From positions 1 through 45,880 of the forward strand of contig JADIMV010000044.1 of assembly GCA_017694515.1 (NCBI GenBank): a stretch of DNA of 45,880 bases, read 5' to 3'. The notes beneath the pieces are model-generated. The model searched no databases. It had not been told where the DNA came from and saw only the letters and a program-made list of their open reading frames with translations. This document shows positions 1 to 9,468 of the stretch, one piece after another. Made by a program: the position numbers and the translations under genes. This DNA is from Candidatus Aphodosoma intestinipullorum. Its GTDB lineage: Bacteria > Bacteroidota > Bacteroidia > Bacteroidales > Paludibacteraceae. Numbering within the stretch: the first letter of the stretch is position 1; each line of letters starts with the position of its first letter.

Positions 1-278
1 CATCTCCGCACAAGCAGCCCCGGCCTCATCCTCGCGTCCCGCCGTATGTCGCACGGCACGCGCCTTCCGCATCACAGTTTGCCCATTCGGGCGACACTCC
101 GGCTCCCTCCGCCGCAAGGCCACCGGCCATGCGACTACCGACAAGAAAAATGGAAACGTCCGTCACTGTCATGCTGTTACACTAAGAAAAAAACATATCG
201 GCCACACCCCTCATGCGGGTGCGGCGGGCAGATTGCAGTCCCGGCCTCCCAGCCCGGCACACGAAATATAAACCCACG

Positions 279-308
279 CAAAGGTAATGAAATAATGCAA
301 TACCGCAA
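279..308 (-). promoter_or_regulatory. Bacteroidota-type promoter reading out of the window
   Basis: Read on the minus strand there is TTTG (308-305), 18 bases, then TACCTTTG (286-279). This matches the Bacteroidota housekeeping promoter (TTTG, about 19-21 bases, TAnnTTTG), with a spacer one base short. Transcription would start near position 272 and run left. No clear gene begins before the window ends. Confidence 0.5.
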
Positions 309-436
309 AGCCTGTACAGCACAATTATGGCATCCCCGTCCCGACATAGGCATAAATAACGGCGCGAACAGCCGTAACCAAGGCATTCCGCCACACATCC
401 CCGGCAGCCGCAGCGCACTCTGCCATAGCAAATAAA

Positions 437-496
437 GGTTAAAAAGTCGTACTCTCGCCGAAGCGCCTCCGAAGCCCTCCCGAAGACTCTCCGAAG
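437..496 (+). repeat. Interspersed 11-bp-phased element, copy A
   Basis: The sequence starts GGTTAAAAA, then two variable bases, then CGTACTCTCG. It continues with four CCGAAG hexamers starting at 458, 469, 480 and 491, exactly 11 bases apart. The core recurs at 9431-9450, 16714-16733 and 33793-33812 (the last in this orientation, the other two inverted). It is too short for an insertion sequence and has no reading frame of its own. Confidence 0.75.
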
Positions 497-564
497 ACAG
501 CACACAGCCACAACCTCACTTAGTAGCGTTCTTCCCCCGTCCACCCTTATGTAGCCCGGGCAAC

Positions 565-601
565 AAAAAAGGCGGGAGACCACCTCTCGCAGTCCCCCGC
601 C
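565..601 (-). terminator. Rho-independent terminator of the giant gene
   Basis: The arms GGCGGG-A-GAC (571-580) and GTC-C-CCCGCC (592-601) pair with one mismatch around an 11-base loop. Read on the minus strand, the hairpin is followed by six T (complement of 565-570) and then GTTG. It lies 28 bases beyond the stop codon of the 2881-residue gene and should end its transcript. Confidence 0.85.
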
Positions 602-628
602 GTAAATGGATTGGGTCACATTACCATG

Positions 629-3600
629 TCATCTCACAATCACCTTGCCATGATACTGCACTCCCGTCCCTGTCGTCAGGCGCACCATGTATACGCCCGG
701 CGAGAACCAGCACGTCATGGTGATATCGCCGTCTTCAGGCACGGCCATGCTCTTGACCATCGCCCCGGCCGTGCTGTAGACACTGATTGCGGCACCGGCG
801 CGCTCCGCTGCCGTCAGCTCTATGCCGAGGGTGACTGTCCCGCCTACCTCCACAGGGTTGGGCGCGATGACAAGACCGCGTCCGTCCGTTTCCGTGCCGC
901 CCCACCAAGTAGTGGCCTCAACCGTCAGCGTATGGACTATCACCGTACTACATTCGCCCTCATCTCCAGCCTCCGCCGTGATGGTATCGCGGTACGTCCC
1001 GGGACGCGTATCCTCGCCATAGTAGAGGTCGAGGTACTCATACGGCAGCTCGTCCGTGGTCACGGTGTCGCTGACATAGGTCGTGTCACTCTCGATGACC
1101 GTCAGCACGAGTGTCACCGTGGAGTCGCACCCGTCATCGGTCGTGATAGGCAATGTGTGTTCGCCCGGGGTAAACACGTCCTTGAACCCGTACCCTGTGA
1201 ACGACTCCCCGCTGCATATCACCTCGCGGTATGTCCTGCGAAGGTCGGGACGCACGGTGAAGTCGAGTTCCACTATAGAGTCGCACCCCGTGGTCTCGAA
1301 CCTGCGGCGGTAGACACCCGTGGTCGTGAGCGTCGTGTCGCCCCAGGTGTAATGCTCCCCGTAGCAGACCGTCATCTGCGCATGGTGTACCTCGAGGGGT
1401 ATGACCTTCAGCACGAGCGTAGCTATCGAGTCGCACTCCAGGCCGCTCATCTGCAGCGTGTCATGGTACGTGCCGGGACGGCGGTAGACCGTGTCGCCCC
1501 ACGCGTACTCGCCGCCCTCGCAGATGCTGTCCACAGTGAGCGACTCCGCCGGGTCTATCACCTCGAGCGTCAGTACTACCACGGAGTCGCACATCCCCTC
1601 GCGGCGTATCTTCTTCTTGTACTCGCCCGCTGCCGACGCGTCGAAGCCGTCCTCCGTGTAGCGTCCGCCTCGGCAGATTGTACCGTAGACGGGATATTCG
1701 CCGAGGGGCTCTACAGTGATGGTCACCGTCTGCATCGTGTCCGGCACGTCAGCCGAAGCCGCGAGGCGGAAGTCCTCGAACACATTGTCCCCGCCGAGCG
1801 ACAGGTCGCTGTCCGCAAGGTCGAGCCCGTAGCCACGGAAGTCCTCCGTCTCGCAAAGACCCACGCTGTAGTTCGCCTCCACCGCCGCGTTCACGCGTAT
1901 GTTATCAAGATGGAGGTCTACTGGTGCATTATCCCAAACGCTGCCGGCATAGAATCCTATCTTAATCTGCTTCCCTCTGTAGGCAGACAGGTCTACCGTA
2001 TAACTACGTCCGTTATACGGTATGCTGTCAAACAAATAGTCATACTCTCCTTCGCGGTTGCACCACACTGTCGCGTCATCCTCATTCCACGTGTTGCCAG
2101 CATCTGCCGACACTACAGCCATGAACGTCTTCTCCTGCGAACCGTAATTGTCCCAAGTCATAGGATCACTCGTATAAGCATCCGTCAACGCAAGATCAAA
2201 AGTCAAGGTATAATATGCGGAATCGTCAAGCTGAATTACCGGAGTTATGAACCAAGCATGCCTGTCTGCACCTCCCAAAGCACCGAGCATCTGATGCCCG
2301 TCCGGCATTCCGCTCTCACCGTTGTTATAAACCCAACCGGTCGTAGTTGATGTCGGAGGCGTAACATTAAAATCATTTCCGGCAAATACGCCATCAGCCG
2401 AATTGGTCGCCCTCATCCAGTGCTGCGGCTGTATTACCGCACTGTTAAGGTTCTCCTCAAAGCAGAGGCCGTAAGGTGTAAGGAACTGATTCATGACAGG
2501 ATCGGACACTACACCATTTTCGTCCGTCACTGTACGCACAGAAGCATAATAGTCTGTTCCCGGCATTACATCGTTAAACTCATACGATTTGTCGGTGACA
2601 GTATCAATGAGTACTGTATCGGACATATTGGATTGCGTGGAGAGTTGTACTATCCAGCGATCTCCTCCGTCAGCCGCCCATGTAAACTTGGCAGATGACT
2701 TTTCCACATCGCTTATCACAGCACTATACGGCTGGTACTCAGGTGCTATCTTCTCAAGAACCACATCATCTATATAAATGCCATTGGACACACCGTCATA
2801 CCCACTGTTGAGGAACGCCAGATACTTGCCCTCTGCATTCTCCAGCGGAACCGAGAACTTCACCCAATACTCATTGCCGCTCGGGTCATCACGGACATCA
2901 AGATCAGAAGTAAAGTAATCGGCAGAATACGGGTATGTCAATGTATCCACAGCCTTGAATGTCGACAAGTCATTTGGAGCGGTCAGCGTACCGACAGTGA
3001 TGGTCTTTGCTGTACCCAGTGACGAACCAGAAACCTTACCTCCCGCATCCATATCCGCAGTAAACGGCCTCATCCAGAAAGTGAGCTGCATCGTATCAAG
3101 CCTTGCGTTGAACGCTGGCATCACAACACACCCTCCTTTATTCTTTTCGCTTGACGAACTGATATACAGGCTGTATAGCCCTTTACCATGAGAATACTTG
3201 GTATCTGTGCTTCCTCCTCTCACCACTCCGGCATTCGTGTTGTTATTATCCAACCATGTGCCAGCCAGATCAAGCGTCGGATGCAAACGCACCAGACAGG
3301 ATGTCATCCAATATGTATACCTGCCGTTATAATAGAACACATAATACCCCTCCTCCTCTTCAAAACTGATTGTATCACCCGGCTCTTTCGGTGCACACAT
3401 AGTCTCGAATGAAAGCGGTGTGCTCCACGGTCCTGCCCCCTCGGCGCATACAGAACGTACAAAAGCATTGTATTTCGTCTGTGGAGCAAGTTTTTCTACC
3501 ATGGCTGTAAGCGTCTTTACGCCCTCTACATAGAACACCGTATCTCCTGCTTCAGCATTGTCCGTTCCTGTAAGCGTGCTGTTGTCAGTGACAAATATGT

Positions 3601-6600
3601 CGTATGACAGCGGCTCTCCGACAGGTTGCCAAGAAATTATTGCCGAAGTGTCGGACACATCATCAAGTTCAACAGCCGCAGGACTGGCACACGCTATATA
3701 ATCTATCTTCAGATTATCTATAACCATCGATGGAGCTACTTTGTCATTAGAGTAATCGGTCGAATTATACCAAAAGACCACAAAATTATATACACCCGCC
3801 TTATCTTCCGTTACGATATGCGATATGTACTGGTGCGTCCACTCCTCAGCTCCGTTCATCTCCAGTATAGTTTCCCCTTTATCATCCACACCCTCGAGCG
3901 ATATATAATATTGCGGATCTATCTCGCTATATATGCTGGCAATATCGCCTATCTCCTCTCCATTAAGGAATATACCGCCCTCATCGCTACCAAATGTCGC
4001 CTCGACCGGTAAAAGACCTACACGCATGAACTCATAGTATGGACGCCCCTTGCCTATCCAGTCGAACTCGAAATGATACTCTCCTGTCTTCAACTCTATC
4101 GGACGGTAAGCAAATGAATAACTCTCATATATGTAGTTATCAGCCTTGATTTGGGCTGTCATACCCTTGTCGTACGATACATATAAGGATTTACCGCCTT
4201 CATCATATGGATATGCGCTGCCTATATACCATGCATTACTATCATTGACAAACGTCCACGCCATTGCCTCCGTCTCATCATCGAACCCGTTCACATACGG
4301 GAAAGTATTTACCGGAGTTGGCATGGTCTTCACGGTCAAGGGCCCGGCCCACGCGCTGTAGCTCTGTTTGTCCCTATCACAAACCGCCCTTATATACAGG
4401 TCATACTCGGTCGCATCGTCAAGTCTACGTACCGTGTCCGCTGTCTTTGTAAACGACACTGCCGTACCGGACTCATCTGGCATAAACCCTTTATCTCCAT
4501 ACTTCACTTCCCATTCTGATGCATCCGCATAATCTGTAAACTCTATAACCACAGATGTGTCCGAAGCAGACACTAACGAAAGGAAATCCGGGACTGCACA
4601 CTCCGGCCGTTCCACTATCTGTAGGTCATCAATATAGATTGCGCATGTGTAATCATTATTTGCCCCAGCATCAGTACGCAGGGCTATATACCGGCCATTT
4701 CCTTTATATCCCCGCATGGATATATTGAATTTGTGGAAGCCCGTCTCCTTGTTTATCGTGGCGGTATCCACCGGCTCGAAAGTCTCAATGATTTTCTCAT
4801 TGCTTGAAATATCAGAAACGACACCCACTATCACACTGCTGACGTAAGTAGTACCTGTCGTAGCCGCAAAGAAAATCACCTGACAGTCGGCCACATTATC
4901 TACATCAAAGGCTGGCGCGACCGCATAGGTGCGTTCATTGTTCTTGGTTGTGTTGAATTTCCACGACTGACCCTTGCCGCCATGCACATATGAGCTCACA
5001 GTAGATAAACTCGGATACTCCTGCTCGCTGCCAGACTCTGTATAGAACCCGATCCAACAGTCAGGCATTATCGTCACATTGTCAAAGTCCTGCACATAAG
5101 GCAGTCCGTAAACCTCCGGACATTCAGTTTCAACTATATATGGATCTGACCAGTCAGACTCGCCACCATCCTCGCATCCACCTTTCAGATATACATAATA
5201 TGTAGTAACAGAATCAAGCCCTTCCGCAACGACAAACTCATTATTGGTATTGTATGTCAATATGCCGTCACTCTCCACAGAAGCGGCAAGTTCTTCCGCA
5301 GTCAACATACGCGGTGAAACCTTAACCGTATATGGAGCATAATCTCCACGCCACGATATGCGCACTGAATTAGTTCCGATTTCTGAGAATGACACATCAT
5401 ACGGCTGTCTACACTCCGGTATGGTATCGAACCATATATCATCTATCAGTATATGGTTCTTTTTCTCGAACCGCGAGATAAACACAACATACTGGCCGTA
5501 TTTTTCATTGTAATCCCCGTCGTAACGGTCTAACGGCACAGTGTAATATTTGCCGCCGAAATACCCGTCTATCGTGTCTACAGGCTCGAACGACGCATAG
5601 TCTGACAAGTCGGTCGCCACACCGACTATAAGCTGTTTCTGATATGCATCGGTCAAATATGAGTCATCAATCTCAGCAAAGAAATGCACCTGTAACGTAC
5701 TGATGTCATCTATGTCAAGCATTGGAGATGCTATATACGCGCCATTGGCATCTTCTCCCGGGTCAGACTGGATTTTCAATGCGCGTTGCCCGTTTTCTGT
5801 ACCTCCACTGGTAATAAACGGCACATACGTTGCACTTGTCGCTCCGTCCATATTTCCAACAGCCCAACATGTAGGATACTTGCCTCCGCCACTGCCGTAG
5901 TTCTCGAATGTCTCAGTCCCGAGTTCACCGACTTCAAGGAACTCACACGCCGTCATAAATCCGCAGGCAGTAGACCAGCGTCCGGTAAGCCCCTCACCAC
6001 AATTAGCCCGTACATAGCAATAATACTGCTTCGAAGGCGTAAGGCCCGTTATGGTATACGGGTTCTCCCCGACCGTTCCACGAAACGCCACATCTTCCCT
6101 GCCATCAGAGGTCATTACAGCATCAAGTTCTTCCTCAGACATTTCTGCCGTTGTTACCGCCATATCCCATTGGGTCTCGGTATCTCCGCGCCATTCGATT
6201 GTGGCAGAATTGTATTTCGTATCCTTGACTACAGGAGCCTGCACCCATGCACAGGCATCTTTCTCCTTCACAACCAACGAATCGACATTAATAGCCGCGC
6301 CACCGACATCCGGCGTGCGCAACACAATGTTCCTCCCGTCAGGGCTGCATCCGGAAAACAGCACCGCCACTTCCTGCCATTCTTTCAATGTAGTGACATA
6401 AATTGTAGTCACTGAATCATATGTAGACAATCCGCCTGTAGTATTTTCCACAGTACCTATCTCAAGAGCAGAAGCAGCCGTAGCATATACATGCATTTCC
6501 AATTGAATCTCGCTTAAAGGCTTCTCCATCTCCGGCAATATGAGATATTGTGGAGACTCTGCATCAGTTGCAGGATTGAAATACAACGATGCCTTGCCGT

Positions 6601-9274
6601 TAAGCTTTCTGGAAGTGTATAGATATGGATAATACGATGTGCCGTTTTTCACCGTTACAGTATACATACACGGTATCTGGAAAGCGGCTTTAGAGCCAGT
6701 AGTGTACTCATCAAAGTTCTGCACATACGGCAGAGGATTTTTCTCATAACACTCTGTCTCAAAAGCCTTCGGTGCACTCCAATCGCTCTCTGCGCCACCG
6801 CACACAGTCTGTACTGTGTAGTAATAAGTATTGACATTACCTTTCAGACCCAATACAGTGACATGATTAGAGTCCGAAGGCATGTCATACACATAGTCAT
6901 GTACAAATGTCGCGCTCGACAGCGAATCGTAAGGTATATCCTCATCATATACGCGCAGACGCCACTCGTCAGCTCCATTGGCGTCCCAAGTAAATTCAGC
7001 ACTCGATGAACCTGGTGTCACTGCTACATTAGTAGCCTCCTTACACTCCGGTATCGGTTCGAACGTCAGGTCATCTATATATGCGCTTATATCTTCTACA
7101 TTATCTGTCATGTCATAGTCCTTTACCCTTACAGCAAAGAACTTGCCGTCTCCTCTGTAAGCGGCAAACGGCACATAGAATTTCTCGTAGCCGTCATCCT
7201 TTATCGGAGCTGTGATGGTGTCGAGAGGCACGAATGATGCAGTGTCATTGACATCAGACATTATGCCAGCTTCAAATGTGACAGGGTTCGAATTTTGACT
7301 CTTAGACCAGAACGATGCCCGCAGCGTAGTGATGTCGCCAGGAAGTTCCGGGAATACAGCATATGCACTCTCATACGGACGGTCAACCGCAAACATCAAT
7401 TCATATTTCGTCCGTCCGGATGATATGCTCTTGGCATATATCTGGTCATCGCATAGAATCTCGCCGAGTGTCAGACAATATATCGGCACACGATATGAAC
7501 TTGACGATGATGTATATGAATGCGGATAATAGTACGACGATTTGTCCGAAGTATTGATTTCGAAACCGAGCGTCACCGGCAAGTCAGTCTCCGCATACTT
7601 CAAAGGTGTTCGTACTTTGCGTTCCTCACTCCACTCACCATGCCTGTCGCCTGCGCTATTGCGCACACGTATATAGTATTCTTTACCGGCTTCGGCAGTA
7701 TAAGTATATGAGTAAGAAGTAAAAGTCACAATCTGGTCTGCCGGCACGGCATCAGGGGTCTCTATCGGAGATGAAGATATTATCACATCGCCGCTTGTAG
7801 CACCATGCCTGTCCCATGACACGACAATCCTATCCGCAGCAGGTATAGAAATCTTGAAATTCTTCTCCTGCCGGAGGTCTGGTGTCTCGGTTATAGACAC
7901 GTCGTCTATATAGAACTGGTTGGTAACATCGAAATCAGAAGCGAATGCCACGTATTTTCCGATGCCTTTATAGGTATCAAGCGGTACTATGAACTCCTCG
8001 AATGTCATCTTATCGGCCAGTTTGACTGTATCCACGGGTACAAACGTATTGTAATCCTCGGGATTGGTCATCACGCCCACAATAATCCTGTTTATATCCG
8101 ACTGTGTATTATACTCCGTCCTACTCCAGAAACGAACCGTAAGTTTTGACACATCAAGCACATCCAATTCCGGTGTCGCGGCATAGGCATATTCATTCTC
8201 GGGTATATTGCTCGCATCTTGATTCTTCGATGAAAACACCAGACAGGTTGTCGTATCGCGGGACCATCTTTTCATTAGCGATGTTGAACTCTTCGTATTG
8301 ATGAATGGTACCATATATTCTCCTATTGAAGAACCATACCGCCATATTGGCGACTGAGACGGCTCGCCGGTATACTCCATATTGAAGGTCTCATAATACG
8401 GTACCGGCACAAGGTTAGTTGTCTCAAACGCCAGCACGTCAGACCACTCGCTGCTTTCCGTCTCACACAAAGACCGTATGTATGCATTATAGCTCATGCC
8501 CTGTTCAAGGCCAGACACAGTGAACTCTTTCACATCTCCGGGGACAAGACTATCGAACACATCAGACTTAAAATCCGGAGACGCAAGCTGTTCCTGCGAC
8601 AAAACCTCCCGGCTAACGCATATTCTGTAATTCACGGCATCAATACCGGCCGCCCATTTCAGGGTGACCATATTGTTCTTAATGCTGTCGGCCTGCACAT
8701 TATACGGCTGTGTACAATAGGGTTTCGAACGTATCTCCACCTTGTCTATCACGATGCCATACCCCAAGTTATCTGAGGCTTCAAATGCAATCTGGTACGT
8801 AGGACTGACATTCTCCAAGAATATCGTGTCCAATGTCCAATATGACACATAGTGGTCATAAGTCCTCAATGTCTGCCAAGCAGATTCAGCATCGACACGA
8901 TACACCACTCGCAGAGTGTCAAAATCGTTAGTCCACTTGTCTTGGGCAAACGCTATACATAGCATAGGCTGAAACAGTGTTGTCACATCCGCTTCCGGCA
9001 GCACTAACCTTGTGACGTTACCCTGCGTCACTCCAGTAGTGTTGCGCCATGCCAGACGCCATTCTCCGTCATACGCTCCGTCGGGATGGCTGCCACCCCG
9101 CTCGACCATCCACTCCTGAGAGCCTTTCACATGCTCTGTCACCCATCCCTCCGGGATAGAGCCTTCTTCAAAACTCTCATCCAATACCGCACCGAACTGC
9201 AATTGCGCCCGGAGAGTTCCCGCCGTGACCGCTATCATCAACAACAGGAACATTCTTCGTAGATTAAGTCTCAT
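629..9274 (-). CDS. Giant T9SS-type secreted multidomain adhesin-like protein (2881 aa)
   Basis: It begins with a signal peptide of about 23 residues (MRLNLRR, then a hydrophobic stretch ending LRAQ). The start is supported by an AAAGGAG ribosome site 8 bases upstream. Nine jelly-roll modules of the choice-of-anchor J / cleaved-adhesin type alternate with eight fibronectin III modules, which begin near residues 186, 466, 743, 1008, 1286, 1558, 1861 and 2180. Most jelly-rolls carry the recurrent 'VGV-T/S-D..F-PVDT' strand and end in 'IDD'. Residues 2468-2789 hold five Cys repeats (IC-G-E-Y ... CDS-V/I) plus a partial sixth. Residues 2792-2881 are a T9SS type-A sorting domain (APNPV, VYSTAGAMV, GVYMVRL, ending KVIVR). 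By family knowledge the protein would cross the outer membrane through T9SS and be anchored or released there. No protease or other catalytic motif was seen. Its ligand is unknown; adhesion or glycan binding is inference. Confidence 0.88.
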   Translation of the reverse strand: MRLNLRRMFLLLMIAVTAGTLRAQLQFGAVLDESFEEGSIPEGWVTEHVKGSQEWMVERGGSHPDGAYDGEWRLAWRNTTGVTQGNVTRLVLPEADVTTLFQPMLCIAFAQDKWTNDFDTLRVVYRVDAESAWQTLRTYDHYVSYWTLDTIFLENVSPTYQIAFEASDNLGYGIVIDKVEIRSKPYCTQPYNVQADSIKNNMVTLKWAAGIDAVNYRICVSREVLSQEQLASPDFKSDVFDSLVPGDVKEFTVSGLEQGMSYNAYIRSLCETESSEWSDVLAFETTNLVPVPYYETFNMEYTGEPSQSPIWRYGSSIGEYMVPFINTKSSTSLMKRWSRDTTTCLVFSSKNQDASNIPENEYAYAATPELDVLDVSKLTVRFWSRTEYNTQSDINRIIVGVMTNPEDYNTFVPVDTVKLADKMTFEEFIVPLDTYKGIGKYVAFASDFDVTNQFYIDDVSITETPDLRQEKNFKISIPAADRIVVSWDRHGATSGDVIISSSPIETPDAVPADQIVTFTSYSYTYTAEAGKEYYIRVRNSAGDRHGEWSEERKVRTPLKYAETDLPVTLGFEINTSDKSSYYYPHSYTSSSSSYRVPIYCLTLGEILCDDQIYAKSISSGRTKYELMFAVDRPYESAYAVFPELPGDITTLRASFWSKSQNSNPVTFEAGIMSDVNDTASFVPLDTITAPIKDDGYEKFYVPFAAYRGDGKFFAVRVKDYDMTDNVEDISAYIDDLTFEPIPECKEATNVAVTPGSSSAEFTWDANGADEWRLRVYDEDIPYDSLSSATFVHDYVYDMPSDSNHVTVLGLKGNVNTYYYTVQTVCGGAESDWSAPKAFETECYEKNPLPYVQNFDEYTTGSKAAFQIPCMYTVTVKNGTSYYPYLYTSRKLNGKASLYFNPATDAESPQYLILPEMEKPLSEIQLEMHVYATAASALEIGTVENTTGGLSTYDSVTTIYVTTLKEWQEVAVLFSGCSPDGRNIVLRTPDVGGAAINVDSLVVKEKDACAWVQAPVVKDTKYNSATIEWRGDTETQWDMAVTTAEMSEEELDAVMTSDGREDVAFRGTVGENPYTITGLTPSKQYYCYVRANCGEGLTGRWSTACGFMTACEFLEVGELGTETFENYGSGGGKYPTCWAVGNMDGATSATYVPFITSGGTENGQRALKIQSDPGEDANGAYIASPMLDIDDISTLQVHFFAEIDDSYLTDAYQKQLIVGVATDLSDYASFEPVDTIDGYFGGKYYTVPLDRYDGDYNEKYGQYVVFISRFEKKNHILIDDIWFDTIPECRQPYDVSFSEIGTNSVRISWRGDYAPYTVKVSPRMLTAEELAASVESDGILTYNTNNEFVVAEGLDSVTTYYVYLKGGCEDGGESDWSDPYIVETECPEVYGLPYVQDFDNVTIMPDCWIGFYTESGSEQEYPSLSTVSSYVHGGKGQSWKFNTTKNNERTYAVAPAFDVDNVADCQVIFFAATTGTTYVSSVIVGVVSDISSNEKIIETFEPVDTATINKETGFHKFNISMRGYKGNGRYIALRTDAGANNDYTCAIYIDDLQIVERPECAVPDFLSLVSASDTSVVIEFTDYADASEWEVKYGDKGFMPDESGTAVSFTKTADTVRRLDDATEYDLYIRAVCDRDKQSYSAWAGPLTVKTMPTPVNTFPYVNGFDDETEAMAWTFVNDSNAWYIGSAYPYDEGGKSLYVSYDKGMTAQIKADNYIYESYSFAYRPIELKTGEYHFEFDWIGKGRPYYEFMRVGLLPVEATFGSDEGGIFLNGEEIGDIASIYSEIDPQYYISLEGVDDKGETILEMNGAEEWTHQYISHIVTEDKAGVYNFVVFWYNSTDYSNDKVAPSMVIDNLKIDYIACASPAAVELDDVSDTSAIISWQPVGEPLSYDIFVTDNSTLTGTDNAEAGDTVFYVEGVKTLTAMVEKLAPQTKYNAFVRSVCAEGAGPWSTPLSFETMCAPKEPGDTISFEEEEGYYVFYYNGRYTYWMTSCLVRLHPTLDLAGTWLDNNNTNAGVVRGGSTDTKYSHGKGLYSLYISSSSEKNKGGCVVMPAFNARLDTMQLTFWMRPFTADMDAGGKVSGSSLGTAKTITVGTLTAPNDLSTFKAVDTLTYPYSADYFTSDLDVRDDPSGNEYWVKFSVPLENAEGKYLAFLNSGYDGVSNGIYIDDVVLEKIAPEYQPYSAVISDVEKSSAKFTWAADGGDRWIVQLSTQSNMSDTVLIDTVTDKSYEFNDVMPGTDYYASVRTVTDENGVVSDPVMNQFLTPYGLCFEENLNSAVIQPQHWMRATNSADGVFAGNDFNVTPPTSTTTGWVYNNGESGMPDGHQMLGALGGADRHAWFITPVIQLDDSAYYTLTFDLALTDAYTSDPMTWDNYGSQEKTFMAVVSADAGNTWNEDDATVWCNREGEYDYLFDSIPYNGRSYTVDLSAYRGKQIKIGFYAGSVWDNAPVDLHLDNIRVNAAVEANYSVGLCETEDFRGYGLDLADSDLSLGGDNVFEDFRLAASADVPDTMQTVTITVEPLGEYPVYGTICRGGRYTEDGFDASAAGEYKKKIRREGMCDSVVVLTLEVIDPAESLTVDSICEGGEYAWGDTVYRRPGTYHDTLQMSGLECDSIATLVLKVIPLEVHHAQMTVCYGEHYTWGDTTLTTTGVYRRRFETTGCDSIVELDFTVRPDLRRTYREVICSGESFTGYGFKDVFTPGEHTLPITTDDGCDSTVTLVLTVIESDTTYVSDTVTTDELPYEYLDLYYGEDTRPGTYRDTITAEAGDEGECSTVIVHTLTVEATTWWGGTETDGRGLVIAPNPVEVGGTVTLGIELTAAERAGAAISVYSTAGAMVKSMAVPEDGDITMTCWFSPGVYMVRLTTGTGVQYHGKVIVR

Positions 9275-9430
9275 AAGATCTCCTTTTTAGATTAATGAAT
9301 ATAGATTTGTGATGTATTATATATTACGTATCCCGATGTATGTCCCCATCTGGAAAAGGCAGTTCCCAATGGAAAAGAGACAACGGGGAAACTCCCTCTA
9401 AGTCAGCCGGAGGCCAGCGTGGAGACAGCT

Positions 9431-9468
9431 CGAGAGTACGTGTTTTTAACCTATTTTTTCAATAGGTT
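9431..9468 (+). repeat. Interspersed element copy B, with an 8-bp stem-loop
   Basis: CGAGAGTACG (9431-9440), TG, then TTTTTAACC match the core of copies A, C and D, in the opposite orientation to A. The flanking 11-bp units are degenerate here. AACCTATT (9448-9455) and AATAGGTT (9461-9468) form a perfect 8-bp stem with a 5-base loop that touches the stop codon of the upstream minus-strand gene. The hairpin is AT-rich with no clear T-tract, so I do not call it a terminator. Confidence 0.7.

Larger units (their letters stand above)
1..628. other. Left-edge non-coding region
   Basis: I see no convincing protein gene here. The longer open frames on both strands have no start context or recognisable domain. 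A short minus-strand frame at 26-172 (48 codons) is possible but unsupported. The stretch holds an outward-facing minus-strand promoter (279-308), one copy of the interspersed repeat (437-496) and the terminator of the giant gene to its right (571-601). The gene served by the promoter must lie mostly beyond the window edge. Confidence 0.6.

Noticed and set aside
182-619. Minus-strand open frame sharing 'LRRVFGRA' and 'LRREY' segments with the frame at 33771-33959
   Set aside because: The similarity comes from translating the repeated DNA element (copies A and D) in the same frame. The 11-base units are not multiples of three, so coding is unlikely.
611-2350. 579-codon plus-strand open frame antisense to the giant gene
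   Set aside because: It mirrors the GC-rich end of a clear gene with signal peptide, domains and terminator. Its sequence has no domain and is rich in Arg and His, as expected of an antisense shadow.
9448-9468. Terminator after the second secreted-protein gene
   Set aside because: The stem is AT-only apart from two pairs and is followed by TAAAAACAC on the minus strand, not a T run.
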